Of a DNA stretch of 64,000 nucleotides, positions 20,966 through 31,984 are shown piece after piece. Within the stretch, counting starts at the first letter, position 1. The number at the start of each line of letters is the position of its first letter. The stretch is from Corinectria fuckeliana (Eukaryota > Ascomycota > Sordariomycetes > Hypocreales > Nectriaceae): contig WPDH01000049.1 in the NCBI GenBank assembly GCA_019137255.1, positions 62,001 through 126,000 on the forward strand, given 5' to 3'. The position numbers were made by a program, and so were the translations under genes. The notes under the pieces were generated by a model that made no database searches, was not told where the DNA came from, and was given only the letters and a program-made list of their open reading frames with translations.

Positions 20966-23840
20966 CTAGTAGTAAATCTTCTCGCTCCATATCGGAGGTC
21001 GAGCTCCGATGGTGTCCCACACAATGTTGTTCTTCTCGTCCAGAGAGCAGCCCTCGTCAGTGATGGGGATGACCTTGCTCGTGAGACCAACCTCTTGCTT
21101 CGATACACCGGCGGGGTCCTCGGGGATCCAGAGCACAGGAACAGGCTTGGTCGCGGAGGGGGGCCAGTAGGCGTTGCTCTCAATCTCAGGAGAGTACTGA
21201 TGGTCGAGGTCGACGGACTGATCCTGGACCACAAGCTGGCGAAGGGTTGCATAATCGGCATATATCCAGGGCTTGAGCCACTTCATGGCAAAGTTGCCCT
21301 TCTTCTGCACGCCATCAGTTCCACCAGGGACAAGTTTGTTCATGAACTTGCCCTTGGTCTCGCCGCTGTTTGTGTTGGTGGTGACTGGGGTGCCCTCCAC
21401 ATCAGAACCCTGCTGGCTTCTCTGGAAGGCCTCCTCCTCAACCTCGAGAGAACGAGGCAGGCTGTACAGGAGAGGATCCAGGGCCTTGGAGATTGTGATT
21501 TGATACAGAATGGTGAAAATTAGGAAAATCACCATCAGCACGATAGGCCCTGCAGCCTTCGAGACTGCGAACAGGCCAATCATGCAAATCTCAGCCAGGT
21601 AAATGCCAACAAAGAGCTGCTTAAGCGCGCGGGGGTAGATGAGACCGTGTGTGTCAATGACGGTATCGGTGACAAACAGGATGTTGTATCGGTAAGCGAG
21701 ATAGAACAGACCCATGCCAAGGCTAGACCAAAACAGCATTAGGGGGGCAATAACAGAGTAGGTGACGCCTGGAACAATCGGTTAGCGACGTTGCAGTCAC
21801 GGACGGGGGTGGAATTGACTCACTGATGACGGCGATGTTGGTATAAATAGGCAGGAGACTTCCCCACGACAGGCTGCTGAGGGTGGTCCACTTGGTGTAC
21901 ATGGCTCGGGGAGTGCCGGCCAAGAATTTGTACATGATCTTGAAGATGAAGCAGCCTACGACCTGGGTGAGCACGCCCGTGGCGACAGTCAAGCCCTGGA
22001 CGATGAAGTAGGAGATGTAGAAGTTCGACGAGGTGGGGAGCGACGAGGACAGGACGTCAAAGACGCTGCCGGGGCTCTGGACGATTTCGACAATGGCACC
22101 AGAAGCAGTGTCGGTGATGGTTCGGATCAAGAACACCTGGACAACCTGGAAGACGAAGTAGGCGTTCTGAGTGAAGAGCTCGGCCTCCGATATAGACACG
22201 GCACCAGCCTTCTTGGCTAAGATACGCATGATGACGGGAACCATGGACATGAGGATGGACAAGGCAACTGAGGGCAGCAGGCCAGAAACAACGCCAAGGA
22301 TAATCTGTAGACACTCATTAGCAGGCAGCCACTTGCATGAAGAGAAAGTAACTCACCTTGGGGATATCGCTAATCCAGGTCAGGCCAGGAAGCTTCTCGA
22401 GGGTCGAGACCTGAGAGATGATACCGACGACGCCGACAGGAATGGCCCAAAAGATGATCATGGCACCAATGAAAGCATAAACGGCGTAGCGACGGACGAA
22501 CAGCTGCCACCACGGGATGAACAGACTCTCCCAGACAACTTCGTTGGGCTTGACGCCGATGTAGCGGGGAGACATGCGAAGGGCCTGGTGGTGGGCAACG
22601 GTCTGGAAAGCGGCCTGGGCATCGGACTGGGTGAAGAACTCGACGAAGACAGCGGGGGCTTTCTTGGCGTTGCCAGAGAGGAACTCGACCTGAGCGGCGT
22701 CGGCCTTGGGGATAAGCTTTGTGAGCTCCTCGCGGCCCCATTCGATGGTGTCGACCTTCTTGCCGATAAGACCCAGGGGGCCGAGGCGGTGCGAGGGGCG
22801 CTTTTTGTTGGAGATCCAGCGGGCGGCGACATTTCCAGATTCGGGGTCGGCGGTGGTAGGGGACTTCTCCGCTTCCTGGCCACCCTTCTTGAGAGCTTTG
22901 CTTCGCTCCTTGTTGACGAGCTTGAGCAGCTTCACCTCACCCTTCTCGAGCTTCATAGCGACCTCATCACGTTCGGTGACGACCTTCTCAAGCTCGGTAG
23001 CGTCGCCAACAAGCCAGAGATTCTTGACACTATCGTTAAAGAGGTTGCGGATGCGAGCTTCGTCGAGGAATTCCTCGGGGACCGAGGTGAAAAGGACGGT
23101 CTTGGAGGATATACGCTTCGAATAGGTGGGAGAGAGCAGGAACGCCTGGCGAACGTTGATGTAGAAGATGCACTCTCGTAGGATGGTGTACATAAGAAAG
23201 CCGTAGACGAGATAGGCGACGAAGACGTGGGCGTAGAGGCGGTTCTTCTGCGTCTTGATATTGATGTTACTGTAGGAGAGGATCTCGAGCTGCTGCTGGC
23301 CGCCGCCGCCCGTGGCATTGACGGGGAAGAGGATGGGCCAGGTAATGCACAAACTGACGAAGCAAATGGTGCAGCAGACGCGCAGGTAGCGGATGAAGAG
23401 ATAGGCGTCGAGACTCTGGTGCTGAAGAGCGTAGGCGTCGGGGATCTTCCAGAAGGTACTGAACCAGCCAAAGAGACCGCTGGACAGCTCTGGACTCCGT
23501 TCACTGTGGGGGTTCTTAGCGAGAGTTGCACAATTGGCTGAGCCGGGCGTGAAGCGCGTACTTCTCTCGTATAGAGCCTAGGTAGGTCCTGGGCGCATAG
23601 AAACGGGAGTGGGATCGTCGAAGGAGAAGGAACACGATCATGTAAACGGCGGAAACGGCGAGGACCGGGATGAGGGTAGAGATCATGCCTAGATGGGGGA
23701 TATTAGATTAGCTTCTAGATACTGGAAGCCGTTGGACAGAACAACTAACCCGATAGCGACTGCGGGGCGTCCGACCGAGCCTCGCCACTCGACGGGTCGG
23801 AGGGGAGGTTGGTCTTGATCCAATCGATGAAGGCGCTCAT
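20966..23840 (-). CDS. CSC1-like (DUF221 / OSCA-TMEM63 family) osmosensitive cation channel
   Basis: Five exons on the minus strand: 23840-23750, 23688-23562, 23503-22357, 22304-21824 and 21768-20966, coding for 882 residues with introns of 61, 58, 52 and 55 bases. Order: N-terminal RSN1_TM part with a first helix (MISTLIPVLAVSAVYMIVFLL split by position), the conserved YALQHQSLDAYLF segment, a cytosolic PHM7_cyt region (about 190-390; FTSVPEEFLDE, AFVEFFTQSDAQ-like motif), the multi-helix RSN1_7TM channel core (about 400-720), and a C-terminal PHM7_ext region with WIPEDPAGVSKQE. The family forms mechanically or osmotically gated, calcium-permeable channels in plasma membrane or endomembranes. 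Which of the several fungal paralogues this is cannot be decided. Confidence 0.92.
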
Positions 23841-26800
23841 GATGGCGACGATGCAGCAGTCTCCCGCAAGCTGCTGTTGGTAGTTGTAGTATCGGTGACG
23901 GCGGAGTGGCCGTGACAAGATATTCCGAGCTCTTCCTGGCGAGAGAGGAGAAAGACGGAGCGACGAAGGGATGCAAGAAGGGAAAAGAGAGGAGAAACAA
24001 GGCAAGAGAATGCGAGAGGATATCGGGTGCTTAATTATGGCCTTTGGACGTGCGTTGGCGGTTAGACGGGGGTGGTGGAGATTTGTGAAGGGATGGGCTA
24101 GTAGGCTAGTACGTGGTAGAGTAGTAGTGCTAGCAGTGCTGGGTAGTAGAAGTTGCCGCTGGACTTTGGACTTTGGACCTGAACTTGGACTTGGACCTGG
24201 GGACCTTAGTAGGCCAGCTGGAGATTGCCGGGGGGGTGTGGATCCGATTGTGTGGGTGTGGGCTACGTAGGCAAGTAGGGTCGTTAGCGGGGCGGGAAGG
24301 TGCCAAATAGATGAATTGCAAGGCCAATGGATTCTAGGAAAAGCCAACAGCAGCGTTGAAGAAGAGTGTTTCATTATCAATGTCTGGAGTTACGGGTTGA
24401 ACAACAAAGATGCCATAACCCTGTTTTTCAAGGCGAAGGGTCGGGAAAGGGGACGATGCAGAAGCGCCTATGTAGCAACAAGCCACTGTCTTAGCTCAAT
24501 CCCCGTAGAGGAGCCGATTCTGGAGCGGCCTAAAAAGGGCACCGCGCCGAAAGGCAAAGAGCATGCCGCTGCGTCGTGTCAGGGGATGGGGTCTTGTAGG
24601 TAGGTAGGAGTGGCTAAGGTGGGTAGGTGGTACATAGTTGGCGATAACGTCGGTGGTGGTGAATGGTGGTTGCGATGCCGTGCAGCGAGTGCAGTTTGCA
24701 GCATCATGATGACGGCCATGCATTCCCCCAACACGCTTGCTTGCTTGCTTGCTTGCCTGAAGCAAGTTCTGGTCCTGTCTGGGCTAGGCCCTTGTTTGCG
24801 GGCACACTCAGTGTCCAGATACCACCCCAAGGGACACGCTGGGACCAGTCAAGGTGCACCGACTACGTCACAGCCTGCTAACGTGCCGAGGTGCAGCGCC
24901 CAGTCCCTGAAACTCAAACCTGCAAACATCCCTGGACCGGCCACTCACTCTCCTCCGTCTATCAAGTGTCTACACACCTACATAGTACGTAGTAAATGGC
25001 CCCCTGGTTTTTCGCATTTATTACTTCCCTACAGACGCGATGGCGGTGTGGATCCTTGAAACCATCTACCAGATATCGTCATAGATGTACGTACATTCCG
25101 ATCTCTCACCTCCAGTGCCAGCGGCCTTGGTCACTGTTATTTGCCCGAGATATAGTTACGCACCCATCCATCCCTCCCGTTTGCATGGGATGCACGGAAT
25201 CCAATGCATGACAGTACCAGCTTGTGACTTGCAAACCTGCTTGCCTGCAACTATGTCCATCCTGCACTCCTCCGCAACTGGGCCGGTCCCTGGAGAAACA
25301 AAAACCAGACGCGCCGCAACCCTTTGCGAAAAAAATCAACAGGCAATGCGAGAAAGCCCCCCTGAGCCTCGGGACTCATCCCCTGTCTCTGCCTGTCCAC
25401 CTCACAATCACCCCATGTAACCCTGCATCTTGACTTTAAAAATAAAATAAAATTTTCTCCCCGGTACATCGTTACAGGGAGCGAGCCCCTGCGGTATGAG
25501 CGTCGTCCAGGTGAGGTTGCTCATCTCGGCTGTTCAACGCTTGGCTAGTGGACCGTGAGCCTACTGCAGTGCTAGTACGGCTGCACGTCCGCTGATAGCC
25601 TATTTACTACCTACTAGTGCTCAGGCTATTGCTGCTGGATCCCCTCCATGGCGGGCGGGCGGGGAGGCGACGGAAGATTGGAGATGGATGAGCTGGATGA
25701 GCTGGGCTGTGACAGATCTGAGGTCCAGTCCGTCGAGCCCCAGACGCTGCACGCTGTGCCAACGTGTTGGATTCTCGCATGAAGCCGCTCACACTCGCTC
25801 GCTCTTCTTCAGCTTGGTTGGTTTCTACGTGCTACTTACAGCACAGCACAACACAGTACAGAATCTGCACCGCCTCATGCGCGCCGCAGCTAGGCAGGGG
25901 TCGTAGATGTCACATATTTTCTCATCCAGGCTCCAGACGCTATGTAGGCTTTTGCATAGAATTCTTTCTTTCTTGCTAGGTAGGTTAGTAGGTGGTAGGC
26001 AAGTAGGTAGGTATTAGGTGCCTAAATTAACTAACCAAACCACCAACCCAACAACCCAACAACCCCCGCAAAGATCTTCGTCTCCCGGAATGCATTCGTC
26101 CTCGATTCGCGACGTCAACCCACCCACTTTAGCCAAGCCCGCCCGTTCCCCCATATTCTATCGGAGCACCGCATACCCGGCTCCATAGACCGGAACCTTT
26201 CTCCCTCTTCACAAGCTTCAGCAAAGACAACAACTGGCCCTACTTCAACTAGCTAGCAGAATCCCGATCCAGCAGAACGACGCCTCCGACTCTACCCATC
26301 CGCGAACGCCTCTTGCGTCTAGGGCACATTTAGCTTCCTGAATGACGGAACCACACTGTCGATCCAATCGTTCGCTGGGCCGCTGGGTCCTTTGGTGGTT
26401 TCTGCTCTTCCACGGGATAAACACCCAATTTCCTCTGGCTGGAACAATCTCCGATCACCCTCGATGCTCTGATGATATGGTCGCGGTGCTCATCATCAAC
26501 GCCAGCGCCAGCGCCAACGCCAACGCCAACATCCAATACCAGGCTCAATGCCAACGTGAACCACCTGACGCCATCAGTTTCCGTATCCAACCCGAAAACT
26601 AAACCCAAGGCCATTCCGGCCCGATGTCTTTCCTGTCTTTACCCAACTCCCGATCTGAGCTCCGCCCTGGATGATTTTTTACTTGCACACTACCTGCGTG
26701 TGCTCTTCACGCGTCTATCCATTCCAGCATCCGGCATTACATGTAATAACCACCACCACTGCACTCTACAGTTCAAACTCTTCCGAAAATGGAACGCACG

Positions 26801-28553
26801 CGTCAATCTCTTTCTGTGATGCGGCGCTAATCCAGACCCGGCGTTGATTCAGATGCTGGTTCAGCTGAGATGGCCGGTCCCTCTCCACCATCTCCTCCAC
26901 CCTTCTGCGCCGTCGACCAGTCCCAGCCCCTGTCATGTCATTCATTCAATTCATTCATTGATCCTTGTCACCTGCCCCAGCGCCACGGGCGACTCCTTTG
27001 ACCCATCTTGCCCATCATTCTACGGAGCAGAGCATATCGTGGCGGCTTCACCGACCGCACCCACGGGTTGTCCTCTCCACCATCCACAAGGCCCTAACTT
27101 ATTTGCCTCAAATCCATTCGGTCCGGACCCGGGTCACTACATACATCTGTCTACCCTCAGCCGAGACACACCTCGCCCTGCCATCTCGACACTACAATGC
27201 GACGTGGCGACGTTGCGACACTGCCACAATGCCACACCTGCGCAACCTCCCCGGCTGTCTGTAAGTGAAGCACAAACGACACAAACAAAGCCTCCTGGCC
27301 TCATGATTGGCCATCAACAAATCACGCAGAGACGTATGTGCCACTCCCACCACCTGTGTGAAACCGAACTTTACGGTTATACGAACTGTGTGCTTCCTAC
27401 ATGCATACTCCAATAGCAAACAATGCAGCCAGTTCGCTTCCAATTCCCACCCAAAGTTCTTGGAGGCCGCCATTACGTTGCGAAATTCATGAAATTCATG
27501 AACAGAGCGGTGCCGTTGTCGTGCCCACCAAGCTACTGTCCACAGCTTCACGGCTACCCTGCTTGACGAATTCACGGCGTTCAATATGGGTTTGCGTTCC
27601 GACGTGCCGTACGAAGTACTACATAGAACGACCCGTAGCGTCTTCCATTTCATCAGTGGGACGGAGTGACATCCACGAGTGCAGGCGGCTTGCTCGATTG
27701 CGAGCAACGCTAAGTAGACGACACCATAGTAAGGATCGTCGACCTCGATATCTGCATGCAGTTACACAGACGCTGTCGACACCCTAGACCAACCCGTGGT
27801 GCTGATTACTAGGAAAACAATCCCAAGAGCAAGACCGGAAATAGAGAAGCCCTTTTTAGTAGCAAACAGATATTGCAAATCTAAACCGGATCTCAATGCC
27901 CAATTTCTGTATACATCGGGGGAACGCCCTGTTTTCCCGGGTGTAGTGCATTTAAGCGCGAAAGTATATGGAGTTTTGATCTTGCGAGATGATAAACCAG
28001 TGGCAGCATCATGATGCAGATTGCAGCGACATCAATAATAGCGACTGGGCAATCTAGAACCAATGTGATTCTAGTCAAAGCCAGCTATCAGCGGATGTTA
28101 GAAACATCGGCAGCCAGCGCCCCAATGCAAACTCTCACTGGGACTATCGCGACAATCTGCTTCCATGACAACAAAGAACATGTCTCCATTCTTTGTGCCG
28201 CAAGAAAAGCTGGGGCCTCTTCCCAAGCTTTGACAATATGATAGCAACTTCTCACGGTTACAGAAGGAACGTGCCCATCCTCTCAACAAAGGCCGGTTTC
28301 TTTGTTCTTTTCAACCGGTAAGTAACCGCCTCTCCACCACCTCATGATGAAATCACGCAAGCAGCAAACTGTCTTTATTAATATCGTATGTAGAGATCCA
28401 TTCACAGACTCAATAAACTTCTCACTCCCACCCCAGCTTAATCGTACTTGTTCTCTCATTACCTTGTTCTCCAGTGTGTCCTGAAGCCGCAGCCCAGCAT
28501 CGAGATCGACACATCCTTCGTGACCAAAGCCAACAACACCAAGACCCTCGGCC
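23841..28553. other. Gene-free spacer
   Basis: This 4.7 kb separates two divergently transcribed genes. It holds a GCTT tetramer run near 24737-24757, TAGG-type repeats near 25975-26020, a hexamer repeat at 26501-26530 and one TACATAGTA copy at 24979-24987. Open frames are short and domainless. I see nothing that supports a gene. Confidence 0.5.
26501..26530 (+). repeat. Hexamer tandem repeat GCCAGC/GCCAAC
   Basis: Five consecutive six-base units differing only at the fifth position (G or A). It would encode Ala-Ser/Ala-Asn repeats in one frame, but no supported gene covers it. Confidence 0.75.
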
Positions 28554-30020
28554 ATGGCGCAGCCACGAGAACAAGTCATCCCCCTGTACATCCCCTCAAA
28601 CCCCTTCGCAACCACCTATGCCTCCTCCTGGACTCTTCCTGGTAGCGGCCTGCTCACGGATGAAGAAGTTAAACTCCTTCGGCATGTCAACTGCTCGTAC
28701 CTTTCATCCGGACAGGCCCCTACGCTCCTTGCCTTGAAGCAGCACGCGCACTCCCTCGCCAACCTCATCCGAAAGCTGGCGCCCTCGGGCAACTGTGCCC
28801 CTGTGGGAGATCCGGACCTCGAAGCCGATATTGATGGGGCTTGGGAGAATGACGCGTTTGACTGGCTCAGCAGGCTCGACGAGCCTTATGAGAACGAGGA
28901 TGAGTCGCATCACGTTCCGCTCTGGGCCATTGCCAACATTGTTAAAGAAGAGTCAGAGGACAACGGAATGCTGCACCACTGCCCTGTAACTCAAGTCCGA
29001 GACCGTGGCCCTGGGGCGGAGGAGGACGCTGTCCTCAAACCATACCAGACGCACCATAATCTCGTGATGCACGCGAACCTGTGCCTCGAGATTCTCGATC
29101 ACGAGTACAGCTCCACCGGCGGCCTCATGTCCCTGCTCCCAACGGACTCAGAGCACGACACGGCCCAGATGGCCGGCGCACGCAACTCCCTCCTGGGCCA
29201 GTGGCTGCTGCACCACCAGCACCTCGTCGCCCGCATGCACGAGCTCGAGATCAACTACGCCAACGCCCTCGACGCCCTCACCGGCGAGGCCGCAGTGCCC
29301 GCGCAAATTCTCCGCCGGATTGGGCCGGACGGCATGTCCAAGGGCCGCGAAGTTGCATACCCCCAGGATCGCTACGTCCTCGTCAACGCGGGCGACGACG
29401 TCACGTCCCATATCCATCGGCTACTCGACCGGGCCGAGGCCGAGGTCGAGCAGAAGGAGACGGTTTGGAAAGCATCCGGCGTCAGCGGTGAGCGGCATTG
29501 GATGAAGCGCCGTGGCGGCGACTTGTACGCTCGCGGTTACGTCCCTCTCGACATGCTCACACGCTACTACCGGATCGCGGGCAAAGGCCACGAGTCACCC
29601 ATCTTTGTGCTTCCTGCGATTGAGCACCACCCGGGAGTCGGACGCACGCGGGTTCTCGAGGCGCGACCAACAGTCGTGTCTGTCGTGACGCCAATATTCC
29701 CCAAGCGTGTGTCTGAGTGGGAGAAGAAGTACCAGAAGAAGCTCGACCAGGCGAAGGAGTTGGAGGTTGTTAACCGACGCCTGGAGCGGCAGAAGATTGA
29801 GATGGACGATGCCATAGCCACCAAGGACGCGCAGTTGCGCCGGAAGGGGGAGGTGGTCGCGTTTTACGAGGGACACTTATCTGAGGGAGAGGTTGAGAGA
29901 GAGGCGGTTCTGTTCCGGAAGCTCGAGGCGTATCAGGACAAGGTCGACGAGCTTAAGCGGACACTTCCAGCCGAGTATCAGTCCTTGTTGGAAGTGGAGG
30001 AGGAGGGAGAGGCCGAGTAA
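28554..30020 (+). CDS. Conserved hypothetical protein with C-terminal coiled coil
   Basis: A single exon of 488 residues; I do not recognise a family. Residues 1-60 are hydrophobic-aromatic (PLYIPSNPFATTY, SSWTLPGSGLLTDEE). The region at 60-310 is probably helical, with HHNLVMHANLCLEIL and LLGQWLLHHQHLVARMHELE. After the WMKRRGGDLYARGYVPL and TRYYRIAGKGHE segments (about 320-350), a charged heptad-like coiled coil (about 390-470) rich in Lys, Glu and Leu ends in an acidic tail. There is no signal peptide or membrane helix, so it is probably nuclear or cytosolic. The GC-rich third positions and the long intact frame argue for a real gene. The next gene, a guanylate kinase, is convergent with it. 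Confidence 0.75.
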   Translation: MAQPREQVIPLYIPSNPFATTYASSWTLPGSGLLTDEEVKLLRHVNCSYLSSGQAPTLLALKQHAHSLANLIRKLAPSGNCAPVGDPDLEADIDGAWENDAFDWLSRLDEPYENEDESHHVPLWAIANIVKEESEDNGMLHHCPVTQVRDRGPGAEEDAVLKPYQTHHNLVMHANLCLEILDHEYSSTGGLMSLLPTDSEHDTAQMAGARNSLLGQWLLHHQHLVARMHELEINYANALDALTGEAAVPAQILRRIGPDGMSKGREVAYPQDRYVLVNAGDDVTSHIHRLLDRAEAEVEQKETVWKASGVSGERHWMKRRGGDLYARGYVPLDMLTRYYRIAGKGHESPIFVLPAIEHHPGVGRTRVLEARPTVVSVVTPIFPKRVSEWEKKYQKKLDQAKELEVVNRRLERQKIEMDDAIATKDAQLRRKGEVVAFYEGHLSEGEVEREAVLFRKLEAYQDKVDELKRTLPAEYQSLLEVEEEGEAE

Positions 30021-30842
30021 GCAGAGAAGCACCTATAAATGTTGCTGTTGTTCGGCGGTTTTGCTTTTCCAGTCAAATGCTTAGCTAGATAGAGCAGTCT
30101 TTTGTTTTTCATTTGGCGGGCCTGTGATATGTTGGACGCTGTCTACTTGGTTGCGTATAGTCCTTGGTAAGAGGTCGGATGGTGATGGTGTAACAGCTAT
30201 GCTCATTTCTCAAGGCAGAGAGGTATTGTCAGATCAGTATAGCTTTGACCCGGGCTACGATATATGAGAGAAATGCTGATAGCTCCTTACTTCTGCAGCT
30301 CTGCTTGTTGAACCATGGAGGCACCACCTCTTGATGATGAACCTCGGATCCTCTGAATGCATATGTACTCTAATCGCATACTCGGCACCGCGTATGCGCA
30401 CAGATATATCGACTTGGGGATAACATCAAGCTGCGTCTGCGCCCTGGCTCTGCAATTGCATCGAGCCTTGGGGCCGCCGAGGGGCTCTTCAGTCTTAAAG
30501 CTCTGTACTTGCTAATTACCTCGATGTGCCCCTTATCTTTCAAGGCTTCCTTCCCCAAACCACTCTATCATGAACATAATCGTGGATCTTGTCTCGCATC
30601 TTGCTGCGGAGATGAGCATACCATATACACATCCGCTAATGATGCCAATCGCCCGATTCTGGTATACTTGTCGTCTGAGCGTCCATCTACCGACCGGAAC
30701 GCTAGAAAACATAAGTATCCCGTCTAGGCATCCCCTCACAGGGATCTCAGAATCAAGATTTGATGTGGAGGTGCGAAAGCTCGTGAGCTGGATTTCATGT
30801 TTGTATTCGCCTGCATGCTTTTCTCCTCATAGACATCAAAGA
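30021..30842. other. Convergent intergenic region
   Basis: The 3' flanks of the unknown protein and of the guanylate kinase. It is AT-richer than the genes to its left. I see no gene. Confidence 0.55.
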
Positions 30843-31493
30843 CTACTGCACTCTCAGTGCCCATTCCTCAAACCTCCTGTAGGCGTCATCTAGGTCATGG
30901 TTGATGATCAGGATATCTTCGACACCTCGCGTATCCGCGAATTCGATTTCAAGCCCAGCTTGCGCCAGCCGCGTTCGAATGCTCGCATCCTTTTCTGTAC
31001 CGCGGCTTCTGAGCCTGTCCTCAAGGACCTGGAGGCTCGGCGGCGCAATGAACGCGCAGCGCACGGCAAAATGTCTACTCATGTCTCTAATGTTCTTAAC
31101 TCCATCCATGTTAATGTCCAGTATTAGTATCTTCTCCTTGCCTTGTTGGTCCAGGATCGTCTGCCAGCTGGTACCATAGTGATTGCCGGAGAAGAAAGTG
31201 TGCTCCACGAAAGCATACTGGTCGATGAGAGACTGTAACTCAGCGAAATCCACGAAGTGATACGTATTATTTCCCGAATCAAGTTCTCCGGGCCTTGGTT
31301 TACGAGTTGTGTGCGATATGGGGGCCACAAAGACGTCGGGATGTCGTTCAAGGAGCCTTGAAATCAGTGTCCCCTTGCCAACCCCTGAGGGTCCGGATAC
31401 AACAATTGGTAGCTGGGCCTGGTTCCTTGCTACAGGTCAACGAACTAGCTTAAGCCGGTTAACAGTCTTGCGATGCTACATACCAGGAGTCAT
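30843..31493 (-). CDS. Guanylate kinase-like protein (Guk1 family)
   Basis: Two exons on the minus strand: a 10-base first exon (31493-31484) and 31429-30843, giving 198 residues, close to yeast Guk1. The tiny first exon is required: without it the P-loop would lack a start. Motifs: GPSGVGKGT P-loop at 16-24, SHTTRKPRPGE (GMP-binding region), FVEHTFFSGNHYGTS, LILDINMDGVKNI, and the lid-type RLRSRGTEKD. The enzyme converts GMP and ATP to GDP and ADP in the cytosol. Compared with typical fungal Guk1, several pocket residues look altered (NHYGTS where NYYGST is usual; LDIN where LDID is usual). It may therefore be a paralogue rather than the essential enzyme. It sits in a locally AT-rich stretch next to a broken gene. 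Confidence 0.82.
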
Positions 31494-31984
31494 TGTGACT
31501 TAGCATGTAGCTTCCTGTTTCAGCTGGGTAGTTTGGATCGTTGAAAGGGAACTATAAGAATTAAGCAGCAAGTCGGAAGAGGTTTATGATATAAGCCAAG
31601 TAAGTCTTAGTGATGGAGGGGCTTGGCTACTTATACGCGTGTAGCTAACGGCGTGTGGGTGAGTCACAGGTAACTTTGCTTTGTCTTCGAAAACTTAGTA
31701 GCACATCATTGAAGTGATACTTGGCATGCGGGATTCGAACCCACGAGAGCGCCCGGGCACTCATTCGGGTCGCTGTCTTGCCACGCGGAATCACTGCAAT
31801 GTTTTCAGGTGGTCCGGTGCCCGAAAGTATTCAACGGAGTCTGCCTCGCGCTGAAGCTGGAAACTGCGGCCATAAAACACAGGATGAGAACACTTTAAAC
31901 CACTCGGCCAATCCTAGTGCCACGCTGAGGCTGCCTTGAGCATCCATCGCTGTTCTCTGAAAATTTTCCACCAAACATAGTTCT
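31494..31984. other. Intergenic region with tRNA-like sequence
   Basis: Between the guanylate kinase start and the broken nuclease gene. Apart from the tRNA-like sequence at 31719-31911, I see no coding signal. Confidence 0.5.
31719..31911 (-). pseudogene. tRNA-like (Ser/Leu type) split or decayed sequence
   Basis: On the minus strand the 3' part has a full T-arm (GTGGG-TTCGAAT-CCCGC) preceded by a GCCC/GGGC hairpin like a type II variable arm. About 150 bases upstream is a D-arm-like GGCCGAGTGGTT. A possible anticodon stem CTCA/TGAG brackets the gap, so a tRNA with an unusually long intron is conceivable. However, the D-stem is weak (AAAGTG where AAGGCG is usual) and the acceptor ends pair poorly. 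I lean to a decayed Ser/Leu tRNA gene. No anticodon can be assigned. Confidence 0.35.

Noticed and set aside
4658..23840. WSC, kelch and CSC1-like genes as a dedicated stress-sensing cluster
   Set aside because: They are separated by several kilobases and by an unrelated PI-PLC gene, and nothing in the sequence shows shared regulation. Proximity may be chance.
26844..27416. 190-codon open frame in the 23.8-28.5 kb spacer
   Set aside because: Composition is His/Pro/Ser-rich with no patterned hydrophobicity, and there is no splice model that extends it.
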